A DNA stretch of 64,000 nt from Martinezella tropici (GTDB taxonomy: Bacteria > Pseudomonadota > Alphaproteobacteria > Rhizobiales > Rhizobiaceae), in assembly GCF_008370325.1 (NCBI RefSeq), contig NZ_VNIP01000015.1, positions 124,001 through 188,000 of the forward strand. Reading direction: 5' to 3'. Shown one piece after another: positions 1-7,468 of this stretch. The notes below the pieces were generated by a model that did no database searches, was not told where the DNA came from, and worked only from the letters and a program-made list of their open reading frames with translations. Both the position numbers and the translations under genes were made by a program. Each line of letters opens with the position of its first letter. Positions within the stretch are counted from its first letter, which is position 1.

Positions 1-572
1 AGAACCTCGGCCTCGAGGCGCTCGGCGTGAAGACCGACCGCGGCTGCGTCGTCATCGATGGCTACGGCAAGACCAACGTGCCGAGCATCTATGCGATCGG
101 CGACGTTGCCGGTCCCCCGATGCTGGCGCACAAGGCCGAGCATGAGGGCGTCGTCTGCATCGAGAAGATCGCCGGCCTGCCGAATGTTCACCCGACCGAC
201 AAGAGCAAGGTGCCGGGCTGCACCTATTGCCAGCCGCAGGTTGCTTCCGTCGGCCTCACGGAAGCCAAGGCCAAGGAACTCGGCCGCGATATCCGCGTCG
301 GCCGCTTCTCCTTCGTCGCCAACGGCAAGGCGATCGCGCTTGGCGAAGACCAGGGGCTCTGCAAGGTGATCTTCGATAAGAAGACCGGCGAACTGCTCGG
401 CGCGCATATGGTCGGCGCCGAAGTGACCGAACTCATCCAGGGTTTCGTTGTTGCCATGAACCTGGAGACGACGGAAGAGGAACTGATGCACACGATCTTC
501 CCGCATCCGACCGTTTCGGAAACGATGAAGGAAGCCGTGCTGGACGCCTACGGGCGGGTGCTGAACGCTTGA
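1..572 (+). CDS. lpdA: Dihydrolipoyl dehydrogenase (E3), C-terminal part
   Basis: This is the end of a gene that begins left of the window; the frame is open from base 3. E3 reoxidises the lipoyl groups of 2-oxoacid dehydrogenase complexes, using FAD and a redox disulfide, and passes electrons to NAD+. The visible part holds the end of the FAD/NAD region (YAIGDVAG, a conserved FAD contact) and the dimerisation domain. The catalytic His-Glu pair is seen as HPTVSE near the C-terminus. The N-terminal CxxxxC disulfide lies outside the window. lipA lies 630 bases downstream, which fits a lipoate-dependent cluster and supports E3 over glutathione or mercuric reductase. Confidence 0.93.
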   Translation, partial: NLGLEALGVKTDRGCVVIDGYGKTNVPSIYAIGDVAGPPMLAHKAEHEGVVCIEKIAGLPNVHPTDKSKVPGCTYCQPQVASVGLTEAKAKELGRDIRVGRFSFVANGKAIALGEDQGLCKVIFDKKTGELLGAHMVGAEVTELIQGFVVAMNLETTEEELMHTIFPHPTVSETMKEAVLDAYGRVLNA

Positions 573-574
573 TA

Positions 575-610
575 ATTTCCTGCCATGCCCTTTATCCAAA
601 GGGTGGAAAT
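575..610 (+). terminator. Nested hairpin after lpdA
   Basis: ATTTCC (575-580) pairs with GGAAAT (605-610), and CCCTTT (588-593) pairs with AAAGGG (598-603) around an ATCC loop. It starts three bases after the lpdA stop. There is no U-run, so terminator or mRNA-end stabiliser is an inference. Confidence 0.35.
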
Positions 611-627
611 CAGGAAAGGAAATCAAC

Positions 628-882
628 ATGTCTATCACGGCGGAAGGTTGGATCGTCTTTCTTCTCATCGGGCTGGTCGCGGGTTTCCTCGCGAGCCTGA
701 TCGTCGGAGGCGGTGGGCTCATCGGTTGCCTGGTGAGTGGCGTGATCGGGGCTTTCGTGGGCGGTTTCCTGTTCCGTTATTTCGGGATATCGCTCGGCAT
801 TGAAAATGCGCTTGTCGTGGAGATCATTCATGCCACGGTCGGCGCGATCATCGTGGTGCTATTGGCGAGGCTGATCGTCTAG
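628..882 (+). CDS. GlsB/YeaQ/YmgE-family small membrane protein (copy 1)
   Basis: An 84-residue, almost wholly hydrophobic protein with three predicted membrane segments (about 8-26, 31-50 and 60-82) and glycine-rich turns (IVGGGGLIGCLVSGVIGAFVGG). This pattern belongs to the transglycosylase-associated / YeaQ family of stress-induced inner-membrane proteins, whose biochemical role is unknown. The ATG follows a good ribosome site (AGGAAAGGA, 612-620). A second family member starts 35 bases after it, so the two probably share a transcript; a third lies at 24739. Confidence 0.85.
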   Translation: MSITAEGWIVFLLIGLVAGFLASLIVGGGGLIGCLVSGVIGAFVGGFLFRYFGISLGIENALVVEIIHATVGAIIVVLLARLIV

Positions 883-916
883 AGCATCTTGGCAGTAGGC
901 TTGGAACGAGGGTTTG

Positions 917-1165
917 ATGGAAAGTGTCGGTTGGCTGGGTTTGATCATCATCGGCGGTCTCGCGGGCTGGCTTGCGGGCAAGCTGATGGATGCGCGCTAC
1001 GGCATCATCCTGAACATCATCCTCGGCATCGCCGGCTCGGTGGTCGCTGCGGGGCTTCTGGTAGCCCTGCATGTCGGCGTACCGGGCGGCAGGCTCGGCT
1101 TTTTCATCACCGGTTTCATCGGTGCATGCATTCTGATATTCCTCGCCAAATTCGCTCGGCGATGA
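917..1165 (+). CDS. GlsB/YeaQ/YmgE-family small membrane protein (copy 2)
   Basis: An 82-residue membrane protein of the same family as its upstream neighbour. Here the typical family core is clear: GLIIIGGLAGWLAGKLM, then NIILGIAGSVVA, then FITGFIGACILIFLAKF. The ATG at 917 is preferred over the TTG at 914; GAGGG at 908-912 can act as a ribosome site. It lies between copy 1 and lipA, all on the plus strand with short gaps. It resembles the copy at 24739 more than copy 1. Molecular function is unknown. Confidence 0.87.
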   Translation: MESVGWLGLIIIGGLAGWLAGKLMDARYGIILNIILGIAGSVVAAGLLVALHVGVPGGRLGFFITGFIGACILIFLAKFARR

Positions 1166-1201
1166 AGGGCCGCATTTCAGGCGGCGGAAAGTAGACGTTT
1201 C

Positions 1202-2173
1202 ATGGTCACCATTCTCGACACGATCAACCCGGACGCCAAGCGCGTACGACACCCGGAGAAGGCGCATCGGCCGGATACGGAAGTCCTGCGCAAGCCGGAC
1301 TGGATCCGCGTGAAGGCACCGACATCGAAGGGTTATGCCGAAACCCGCTCGATCGTGAAGGAGCATAAGCTCGTCACGGTCTGCGAAGAAGCCGGTTGCC
1401 CGAATATCGGCGAGTGCTGGGACAAGAAGCACGCCACCTTCATGATCATGGGCGAAATCTGTACCCGCGCCTGTGCCTTCTGCAACGTCGCGACCGGCAA
1501 GCCGAACGCGCTCGATATGGCCGAGCCGGAAAACGTCGCCAAGGCCGTCAAGGAGATGGGCCTCAGCCACGTCGTTATCACCTCGGTGGACCGTGATGAT
1601 CTCGCCGACGGCGGTGCCGAGCATTTCGAGAAGGTGATCTGGGCGATCCGGGCCGCTTCGCCGACGACCACGATCGAGATCCTGACGCCGGACTTCCTGA
1701 AGAAGCCGGGTGCGCTGGAGCGCGTCGTCGCCGCCAAGCCCGACGTCTTCAACCACAATCTGGAAACTGTGCCCGGCAATTATCTGACGGTTCGTCCCGG
1801 CGCGCGCTACTTCCACTCCGTCCGCCTGCTGCAGCGGGTCAAGGAACTGGACCCGACCATGTTCACCAAGTCGGGCATCATGGTCGGCCTCGGCGAAGAG
1901 CGCAACGAAGTGCTGCAGCTGATGGACGACCTGCGCACCGCCGATGTCGACTTCCTGACGATTGGCCAATATCTGCAGCCGACGCGCAAGCATCATCAGG
2001 TGATGAGCTTCGTCACGCCGGAAGAGTTCAAGTCCTACGAGACCGTGGCTTACACCAAGGGCTTCCTGATGGTCGCTTCCAGCCCGCTGACGCGCTCGTC
2101 GCATCACGCCGGCGATGATTTCGAGCGTCTGCGCGCTGCCCGCGAAAAGAAGCTGCTGCTGGCAGCGGAATAG
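1202..2173 (+). CDS. lipA: Lipoyl synthase
   Basis: A radical-SAM enzyme that inserts two sulfurs into octanoyl groups on the E2 subunits of pyruvate and 2-oxoglutarate dehydrogenase and on GcvH. The protein has 323 residues, the usual length. It shows both iron-sulfur motifs: the auxiliary cluster cysteines C61, C66 and C72, and the radical-SAM CxxxCxxC at C87, C91 and C94. The C-terminal RSS motif, whose serine ligates the auxiliary cluster in known LipA structures, is present (SSPLTRSS). Its place downstream of lpdA fits the pathway. Confidence 0.97.
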   Translation: MVTILDTINPDAKRVRHPEKAHRPDTEVLRKPDWIRVKAPTSKGYAETRSIVKEHKLVTVCEEAGCPNIGECWDKKHATFMIMGEICTRACAFCNVATGKPNALDMAEPENVAKAVKEMGLSHVVITSVDRDDLADGGAEHFEKVIWAIRAASPTTTIEILTPDFLKKPGALERVVAAKPDVFNHNLETVPGNYLTVRPGARYFHSVRLLQRVKELDPTMFTKSGIMVGLGEERNEVLQLMDDLRTADVDFLTIGQYLQPTRKHHQVMSFVTPEEFKSYETVAYTKGFLMVASSPLTRSSHHAGDDFERLRAAREKKLLLAAE

Positions 2174-2217
2174 GAAAAAGTAGTCTCTTTGTCCTCAGGA
2201 GCGGCGACGCGGAGATT

Positions 2218-2592
2218 TCAGGAGCTTTTTGGTTCGAATAATTCGATCGCGTTCCCGGACGGATCCTCGCACAGGATTTGTCGTCCGCCTGGTCCCTCTA
2301 TGATGTCGTTGCGGAAATGAACACCATGTTCGCGCAGAGTGGAAACGAGTGTGGGCAATTCTTCCTGAATCTCAAGCACGAACCGGTTCCAGCCGCCCGG
2401 TTCAGGTTTGCGGCCATCCGGCATTGGCCGGGAAGCCGACGCCATTGGGCCTGCAAGCCACAATGTGAGGTCGTCCCGCTTCAGAATCGCCATTGCCGGT
2501 CCGAACTGTTGTTTTAGCGTAAAGCCGAAATGCTTCAGATAGAATGCCGCTGCCGCTTCCACATCCTCGACTAGGTACCGCACTATCGCCAT
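2218..2592 (-). CDS. VOC-superfamily (glyoxalase/bleomycin-resistance-like) protein
   Basis: A 124-residue protein with the two-module vicinal-oxygen-chelate pattern: an opening AIVRYLVEDVEAAAAFYLKHFGF and a closing GRQILCEDPSGNAIELFEP. Members bind a divalent metal or sequester small molecules. The final Glu (AIELFE) is a usual metal ligand, but the first-strand position that often carries His is not His here, so it may be a binding protein or a divergent enzyme. The start has a strong site (GAGGAG) just upstream. It opposes lipA and diverges from the kinase-like pair. Substrate unknown. Confidence 0.8.
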   Translation of the reverse strand: MAIVRYLVEDVEAAAAFYLKHFGFTLKQQFGPAMAILKRDDLTLWLAGPMASASRPMPDGRKPEPGGWNRFVLEIQEELPTLVSTLREHGVHFRNDIIEGPGGRQILCEDPSGNAIELFEPKSS

Positions 2593-2738
2593 TGCGCTGC
2601 TCCTCGATCTGGCCCAGGGATCCTTACCACGGTTTTCGCGTGCTCTGCCATAGGATCGTCATTCGCTTGATTTAGGAAGCATGCCAGCCGTTTGCTGCCG
2701 GTACCGGCGCCTGTCGAGATCGAATATGGAGCCGTATC

Positions 2739-3332
2739 GTGGAGCAGATCGTCGCGCTGCAGGCGCTTTCCCATGCCGTCGATATAGATCAGGCGGCTCG
2801 CATCCTCGAAAAGGCAGACCGTATTCTCATCATGGGCTGCTCCGGTACAGGCAAGAGCACGCTCGCGCAGGCCATCGCGTCGCTGCGTGGGTTGGCCTAT
2901 GTTTCAATGGATCGCGACATCTTCTGGCTACCCGGCTGGAAATTGCGCCCGCGCCCAGAAGCGATCGCGCTGATCGAGCAGGCGGTCGCCGGGCCGCGCT
3001 GGATCATGGACGGCAACAGCCCAGGAACCTTGCCCTTGCGGCTGCCGCGCGCCGAACTCGTCATATGGCGACGCCCGCCGCGGCACGTGGCATTGCGCGG
3101 CGTCATTTCACGCTGGCTGCGCTACCGCGGCCGGTCGCGGCCTGAGATGGCGCCGGGATGCCCCGAGCGGCTGGACTGGAAATTCCTGCGCTACATCTGG
3201 ACTTTCGAGCGTGACGAAGCGCCGCAGTTTCAGGAGATGCTCGAACAACACGGCCGTAATGTGCCGGTCGTGACGCTGAAATCCTACCGCGAAGGCGAAG
3301 ACCTGCTGTCCCGTCTCCGAGGCAAGAGCTGA
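2739..3332 (+). CDS. P-loop kinase-like protein, tandem copy A
   Basis: A 197-residue protein with a Walker A motif (GCSGTGKST, about residues 33-41) and the layout of the adenylate-kinase-like 'topology modulation protein' (FlaR-like) group. Conserved blocks are DRDIFWLPGW, WIMDGN, PEMAPGCPERLDWKFLRYIWTF and a C-terminal LKSYRE. Enzyme activity and substrate are unknown; nucleotide or small-molecule phosphorylation is the family inference. I use the GTG start at 2739 because it gives the same length and the same opening (MEQI against MDQI) as the next gene, which starts 9 bases after this stop. Confidence 0.82.
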   Translation: MEQIVALQALSHAVDIDQAARILEKADRILIMGCSGTGKSTLAQAIASLRGLAYVSMDRDIFWLPGWKLRPRPEAIALIEQAVAGPRWIMDGNSPGTLPLRLPRAELVIWRRPPRHVALRGVISRWLRYRGRSRPEMAPGCPERLDWKFLRYIWTFERDEAPQFQEMLEQHGRNVPVVTLKSYREGEDLLSRLRGKS

Positions 3333-3341
3333 GAGGCTGTC

Positions 3342-3935
3342 ATGGATCAAATCGCGATGCCGACATTGCGCAGCGAGATACGAGACCTTGATGTAGCCGC
3401 TGAGCATATCCGCCGCGCGAATCGTATCATGGTTATGGGCTGCTCCGGCGGCGGCAAGTCGACCCTGTCGCAGAAGATCGCCGCACACGTCGGCCTTGCT
3501 TATGTCTCGATCGATCGCGACGTTTTGTGGCTGCCGGGCTGGGTTCAGCGCGATAGGGACGAGCAGCGCGCCATCATCCTTGCCAAGGTGCAGGGCGAGC
3601 GATGGATCATGGACGGGACCAATCCCTCGACATTCGACATCCGCCTGCCGCGTACCGATTTCGTCATATGGGTGCGGATGCCGCGCCTGCTGTGCATCTG
3701 GGGCGCCGTCTCTCGCTGGATCAAGTGGATGGGTCGCACGCGCCCGGAAATGGCACCGGGCTGCATCGAGAAAGTCGATTGGGAATTCTTGCGCTTCATC
3801 TGGACATTTGAGGAAAAATTCACGCCGCGGGTTCTTGCCGGCCTTGCCGAATACGGCCCCGATGTCCCCGTTTTGCAGCTGAAATCCCGCGGCGAAATGC
3901 GTCAGCTTCTTGATCTTCTTGGCCGTCCTGCTTAA
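3342..3935 (+). CDS. P-loop kinase-like protein, tandem copy B
   Basis: This 197-residue paralogue of the preceding gene has Walker A GCSGGGKST and the same blocks (DRDVLWLPGW, WIMDGTN, PEMAPGCIEKVDWEFLRFIWTFE, LKSRGE). Equal length, similar openings and a 9-base gap indicate a local duplication followed by divergence, probably with joint expression. Functional class is as for copy A: an AAA/adenylate-kinase-like nucleotide-binding protein of unknown substrate. The ATG at 3342 is the only reasonable start. Confidence 0.85.
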   Translation: MDQIAMPTLRSEIRDLDVAAEHIRRANRIMVMGCSGGGKSTLSQKIAAHVGLAYVSIDRDVLWLPGWVQRDRDEQRAIILAKVQGERWIMDGTNPSTFDIRLPRTDFVIWVRMPRLLCIWGAVSRWIKWMGRTRPEMAPGCIEKVDWEFLRFIWTFEEKFTPRVLAGLAEYGPDVPVLQLKSRGEMRQLLDLLGRPA

Positions 3936-3944
3936 TTGCGGCTC

Positions 3945-4391
3945 ATGCCTCAATTCGAAACTCATCGCCCCGTTCCGCATTCGCCCGACCAGATGTTCGA
4001 CCTCGTCGCCGACGTGGAGCGCTATCCCGAATTCCTGCCGCTTTGCGAGGCGCTCACGGTCCGCAACCGCAAGGAGCGCGACGGTAAGATCCTGCTGATT
4101 GCCGATATGACCGTAGGCTACAAGGCGATCCGTGAGACCTTCACGACGCAGGTGCTGTTGAACAAGGCGGAGCGCGCGATCGATGTGAAATATATCGATG
4201 GGCCTTTCAAATATCTCGACAATCGCTGGCGCTTTACGCCGTTGGAAAATGGCGGCTGCAGCATTGATTTTTTCATCGACTATGAATTCAAGAGCCGCAT
4301 CCTCGGCGCCCTGATGGGATCGATGTTCGATCGGGCTTTCCGCATGTTCACGGATGCCTTCGAGACGCGCGCGAGCAAAATATATACTTGA
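3945..4391 (+). CDS. Coq10/RatA-like START-domain protein
   Basis: A 148-residue single-domain SRPBCC/START protein (polyketide cyclase family). The opening PQFETHRPVPHSPDQMFDLVADVERYPEFLPLCEA and the later IDFFIDYEFKSRILGALMG are typical of the Coq10/YfjG/RatA family. Relatives bind ubiquinone or related lipids and support respiration; the E. coli member was also described as a toxin acting on ribosomes. No antitoxin gene lies beside it, so a ubiquinone-binding role is more likely. The ATG at 3945 lies ten bases after the previous stop; an upstream TTG at 3936 is less convincing. Confidence 0.87.
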   Translation: MPQFETHRPVPHSPDQMFDLVADVERYPEFLPLCEALTVRNRKERDGKILLIADMTVGYKAIRETFTTQVLLNKAERAIDVKYIDGPFKYLDNRWRFTPLENGGCSIDFFIDYEFKSRILGALMGSMFDRAFRMFTDAFETRASKIYT

Positions 4392-4403
4392 AGCCGCGCC
4401 TAA

Positions 4404-4504
4404 GCATGTCGCGCAAAAGTGTACTACGGTTTTGCGATAACGACATGCGAAAAATCAAGAAGTTAAAGCGCACCGAGCGAATCTGAAAGATCGCGCTGCG
4501 CTTT
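4404..4504. repeat. Rhizobial palindromic intergenic repeat
   Basis: Between two convergent genes lie two inverted-repeat modules. The first (4404-4448) pairs GCATGTCG with CGACATGC and, inside it, CGCAAAA with TTTTGCG around an 11-base loop. The second (4465-4504) pairs AAAGCGCA with TGCGCTTT. I recall this two-part palindrome, including the middle 'gaatctgaaagatcgcg', as a repeat scattered through rhizobial genomes (RIME-like). That identification is from memory; the pairing is directly visible. It may also end transcription for both flanking genes. Confidence 0.75.
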
Positions 4505-4506
4505 GG

Positions 4507-5004
4507 TTATTGGCTGAGCGCGACAAGCATCTCCAGCGCCGTGTTCAAAGTGGCGAGCCGGACCTTGTCGCGGCTGATATCGCCATAACGCATTTCTCGA
4601 TGGATCAGTGCACCGCTGCGCGCTTTGGCGGTGAGGTGGACGAGCCCGACGGGCTTTTCCGCGGAGCCGCCGCCAGGGCCGGCAATACCGGTCACCGCTA
4701 CGGCAAAATCGGCCCGGGAGCGGAAGAGGGCGCCATGCACCATCTGGAGCGCCGTTTCCTTTGAAACCGCGCCGAACTGCGCAAGAGTCTGTTCCTGAAC
4801 GCCGAGCATCTCCATTTTCGCGGTATTGGTATAGGTCACGAAGCCGCGATCGACCACCGCCGAGGAGCCGGGGATTTCCGTCAACGCTCCGGCGATCAGC
4901 CCGCCAGTGCAGGATTCGGCCGTGGCGACCATCCAGCCTTTTACCGTGAAATCCGTGACGATCTTTCGTGCGAGCGCGAGAATCTCATCGGGGAAATGCG
5001 TCAT
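4507..5004 (-). CDS. pncC: CinA C-terminal-type nicotinamide-nucleotide amidohydrolase
   Basis: A 165-residue stand-alone CinA C-terminal domain. PncC deamidates NMN to NaMN in pyridine nucleotide recycling. Signature blocks are TAESCTGGLIAGALTEIPGSS (the Ser is the expected nucleophile) and VAVTGIAGPGGGSAEKPVGLVH. The N-terminal molybdopterin-binding-like domain of full CinA is absent, which is common in alphaproteobacteria. Its ATG overlaps the ispDF stop by four bases (ATGA, 5001-5004), so the two are translationally coupled. A longer in-frame extension upstream was ignored because it would cross the whole IspF region. Confidence 0.92.
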   Translation of the reverse strand: MTHFPDEILALARKIVTDFTVKGWMVATAESCTGGLIAGALTEIPGSSAVVDRGFVTYTNTAKMEMLGVQEQTLAQFGAVSKETALQMVHGALFRSRADFAVAVTGIAGPGGGSAEKPVGLVHLTAKARSGALIHREMRYGDISRDKVRLATLNTALEMLVALSQ

Positions 5005-6221
5005 GTCTTGCCTCCGCGATAGACGACGGTTGCCGTCGCGATGGCGGCGATGCCTTCGCGGCGGCCGACGAAGCCGATCTTCTCGTTCGTCGTCGCCTTG
5101 ACCGAGCAGCGATCGATGCTGATGCCCAGAAACTCCGAAAGCCTGGCGCGCATCACGTCGCGATGCGGCCCGACTTTCGGTGCTTCGGCGATCAGCGAGA
5201 CATCCGCATTCATGATGGTGCCGCCGTGTTCGCGCACGATTTTGGCCGCATGTTCGATGAAGATGCGGGAAGGGGCGCCTTTCCACTGCGGATCGGAGGG
5301 CGGGAAATGGTCGCCGATATCGCCGGCGCCGCAGGTGGCGAGCAAGGCATCCGTGAGAGCGTGCAAGGCGACATCGGCGTCCGAATGCCCCTTCAGCTTT
5401 TGATCGTGAGGAATGAAGACGCCGCAAAGGGTTACGCCGTCGCCGGGCTCCAGCTGGTGCACGTCATAACCATTGCCGGTACGTACGTCGGGCAGCAGGC
5501 CGGCGCTCAGCTTTTCATCGGCCATGGCAATATCCCTCCTAATCGTCAGTTTCACATTGTCGGCGCTGCCGGTTACCAATGTCACCGGCAGGCTGCACCA
5601 TTCCGCGATCGCGGCGTCGTCGGTGAAATCGCTTTTGCCGTCGGCTACTGCTTTTTCGTGTGCGGCAAGAATATCGGCAAAGCGAAAGGATTGCGGCGTC
5701 TGCGCGGCGTGAAGCCCGGCGCGAGTCACGGTGTCGACGACGAGCCCTTCCGCGTTGCCGCGCTTTAGCGTGTCGGTTACAGGCATGGCCGGCAGCACTG
5801 CTGGTGCGCCGTCTGCAAGCGCCGTGGCGACGCGATCCAGCAGATCGTGGTCGAAGAAGGGGCGCACGGCATCATGGATCATGACATGCGTCACGCCGCT
5901 TCCCTTCAACTGGCGAAGTCCGGCAAGCACGGATTGCTGGCGCGTGGCGCCGCCGAAAGCGATATCGACATCAGGCAATCCGGCAACCTGCTGCAGCGCC
6001 GAGCGGAGCAGGTTTTCATCGTCGCGATGAATGACGATGACGATCTTCGCTGTCTGCGGCCATGTCACGAATCTTTCAAGCGTGTGCGCAATAACCGCTC
6101 TGCCGCCGATCGGGCGATATTGCTTGGGGCCTTCTTCCGGAGAGCCCGCCCGTTCGCCGCGTCCGGCGGCAACGATCACGATTCCCACCGATAGCGGTTG
6201 CGTTGAATGCATTTGCGTCAT
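5001..6221 (-). CDS. ispDF: Bifunctional IspD/IspF isoprenoid enzyme
   Basis: A 406-residue fusion for two steps of the MEP pathway to isoprenoid precursors. The N-terminal half is 2-C-methyl-D-erythritol 4-phosphate cytidylyltransferase (AAGRGERAG and GPKQYRPIGG nucleotide-binding blocks, MIHDAVRPF). The C-terminal half is MEcPP synthase (GNGYDVHQLEPG with its Asp-x-His metal site, GHSDADVALHALTDALLA). Such fusions are usual in alphaproteobacteria. The ATG at 6221 sits behind a GGGGG stretch; a second ATG at 6212 is possible. A much longer frame extends upstream but is not like IspD. Confidence 0.95.
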   Translation of the reverse strand: MTQMHSTQPLSVGIVIVAAGRGERAGSPEEGPKQYRPIGGRAVIAHTLERFVTWPQTAKIVIVIHRDDENLLRSALQQVAGLPDVDIAFGGATRQQSVLAGLRQLKGSGVTHVMIHDAVRPFFDHDLLDRVATALADGAPAVLPAMPVTDTLKRGNAEGLVVDTVTRAGLHAAQTPQSFRFADILAAHEKAVADGKSDFTDDAAIAEWCSLPVTLVTGSADNVKLTIRRDIAMADEKLSAGLLPDVRTGNGYDVHQLEPGDGVTLCGVFIPHDQKLKGHSDADVALHALTDALLATCGAGDIGDHFPPSDPQWKGAPSRIFIEHAAKIVREHGGTIMNADVSLIAEAPKVGPHRDVMRARLSEFLGISIDRCSVKATTNEKIGFVGRREGIAAIATATVVYRGGKT

Positions 6222-6442
6222 AACCCCCGAAAAATAAAGGCTCGTCTCCGGCATGGCTTTGAAAAGCGTGGAGCTTTCTTTTGGACAAGCACATGCTAAA
6301 TAGATCGCCAAACGGGATCCTGCTTCAGCAGGGTCTATCGCCTCGACCGAGTATTTTCCAGCATCTGCCCAAAAAATATCGGGATTCTCTAAACCCCCTT
6401 GGCAAACTTTCAAAGCGTGTCTAAAAATAGTGCAGATGTATA

Positions 6443-7468
6443 GTGTGCCCGAAAGATAATCATTTGCTTTCTTCCCAGCTTGCAGCTCCATTTTCCATCG
6501 GTTCCGTATCCATCCGAAATCGCGTGATTCTGGCACCGATGTCGGGCGTGACCGATCTGCCTTTCCGGCAGCTCGCATTACGTTACGGCGCCGGCCTGGT
6601 CGTCACCGAAATGGTCGCCAGCCGTGAGCTCGTGCAGGATACGGCCGAATCCTGGGCGCGTTTGAAAAGCGCGGGATTGAAGCCGCATATGGTGCAGCTG
6701 GCTGGCCGCGAGGCACATTGGATGGCCGAGGCGGCGAAGATTGCCGCCGACAATGGCGCCGATATCATCGATATCAATATGGGGTGCCCCGCCAAGAAGG
6801 TGATCGGCGGCTATTCCGGCTCGGCGCTGATGCGCGACCCGGATCACGCGCTAACATTGATCGAGGCGACGGTCCGCGCCGTGAACATCCCCGTGACGCT
6901 GAAGATGCGGCTTGGCTGGGATGAAAACTCCATCAACGCGCCGGATATTGCGCGCCGTGCCGAGGAAGCCGGCATTCAGCTCGTCACCATTCACGGCCGC
7001 ACGCGCATGCAGTTCTATGAGGGCAGGGCGGATTGGGATGCGATCCGCGCCGTGCGCGATGCCGTCTCCATCCCGCTTGTCGCCAATGGCGATGTCGAAA
7101 CGGCGGAAGACGCGCGGGAAATCCTGCGCCGCTCCGGTGCCGATGCCGTCATGATCGGCCGTGGCTGCCAGGGCCGCCCGTGGCATGCAGGCATACTGGC
7201 CGGCTACCGCGAACCGAGCCGCCAGGAGATCGTCGAGATCGCGCTCGAACATTACCGGATGATGATGGAGTTTTACGGCGAAGCGGTCGGTATACGCCAT
7301 GCCCGCAAGCATCTGGCCTGGTATCTCGATCGGTACGCGCCGGCGACGACAGATGTCGACAAGGCGAAAATCATGACGTCGAAAGAGAGCGGCGAGGTGG
7401 CTGCATCCTTCCATGCCGCGCTGCAGGCAGGCGCCGATCTCGCTCACTGCGTCCAGGAGGCTGCATGA
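6443..7468 (+). CDS. dusB: tRNA-dihydrouridine synthase (NifR3)
   Basis: A flavoenzyme that reduces uridine to dihydrouridine in tRNA. The 341-residue product has the FMN barrel opening VILAPMSGVTDLPFRQLALR and the catalytic cysteine in DINMGCPAKKV (about C115), followed by KMRLGW, HGRTR and NGDV motifs. It is first in a classic nifR3-ntrB-ntrC arrangement and overlaps ntrB by ATGA. The start is uncertain: the GTG at 6443 gives the longest form, while an in-frame TTG at about 6464 would remove seven codons. Confidence 0.93.
   Translation: MCPKDNHLLSSQLAAPFSIGSVSIRNRVILAPMSGVTDLPFRQLALRYGAGLVVTEMVASRELVQDTAESWARLKSAGLKPHMVQLAGREAHWMAEAAKIAADNGADIIDINMGCPAKKVIGGYSGSALMRDPDHALTLIEATVRAVNIPVTLKMRLGWDENSINAPDIARRAEEAGIQLVTIHGRTRMQFYEGRADWDAIRAVRDAVSIPLVANGDVETAEDAREILRRSGADAVMIGRGCQGRPWHAGILAGYREPSRQEIVEIALEHYRMMMEFYGEAVGIRHARKHLAWYLDRYAPATTDVDKAKIMTSKESGEVAASFHAALQAGADLAHCVQEAA

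Noticed and set aside
889..905. Sigma-54-like promoter TTGGCAGTAGGCTTGGA before the second GlsB-like gene
   Set aside because: The -12 element has GG in place of the essential GC, so it does not meet the consensus.
848..2107. 419-codon minus-strand frame across lipA
   Set aside because: lipA carries all catalytic cysteines; the opposite frame is low-complexity, rich in Arg/Asp/His, typical of a shadow.
3945..4391. Toxin-antitoxin pair with the RatA-like protein
   Set aside because: No partner antitoxin gene is adjacent; the gene fits the ubiquinone-binding Coq10 group better.
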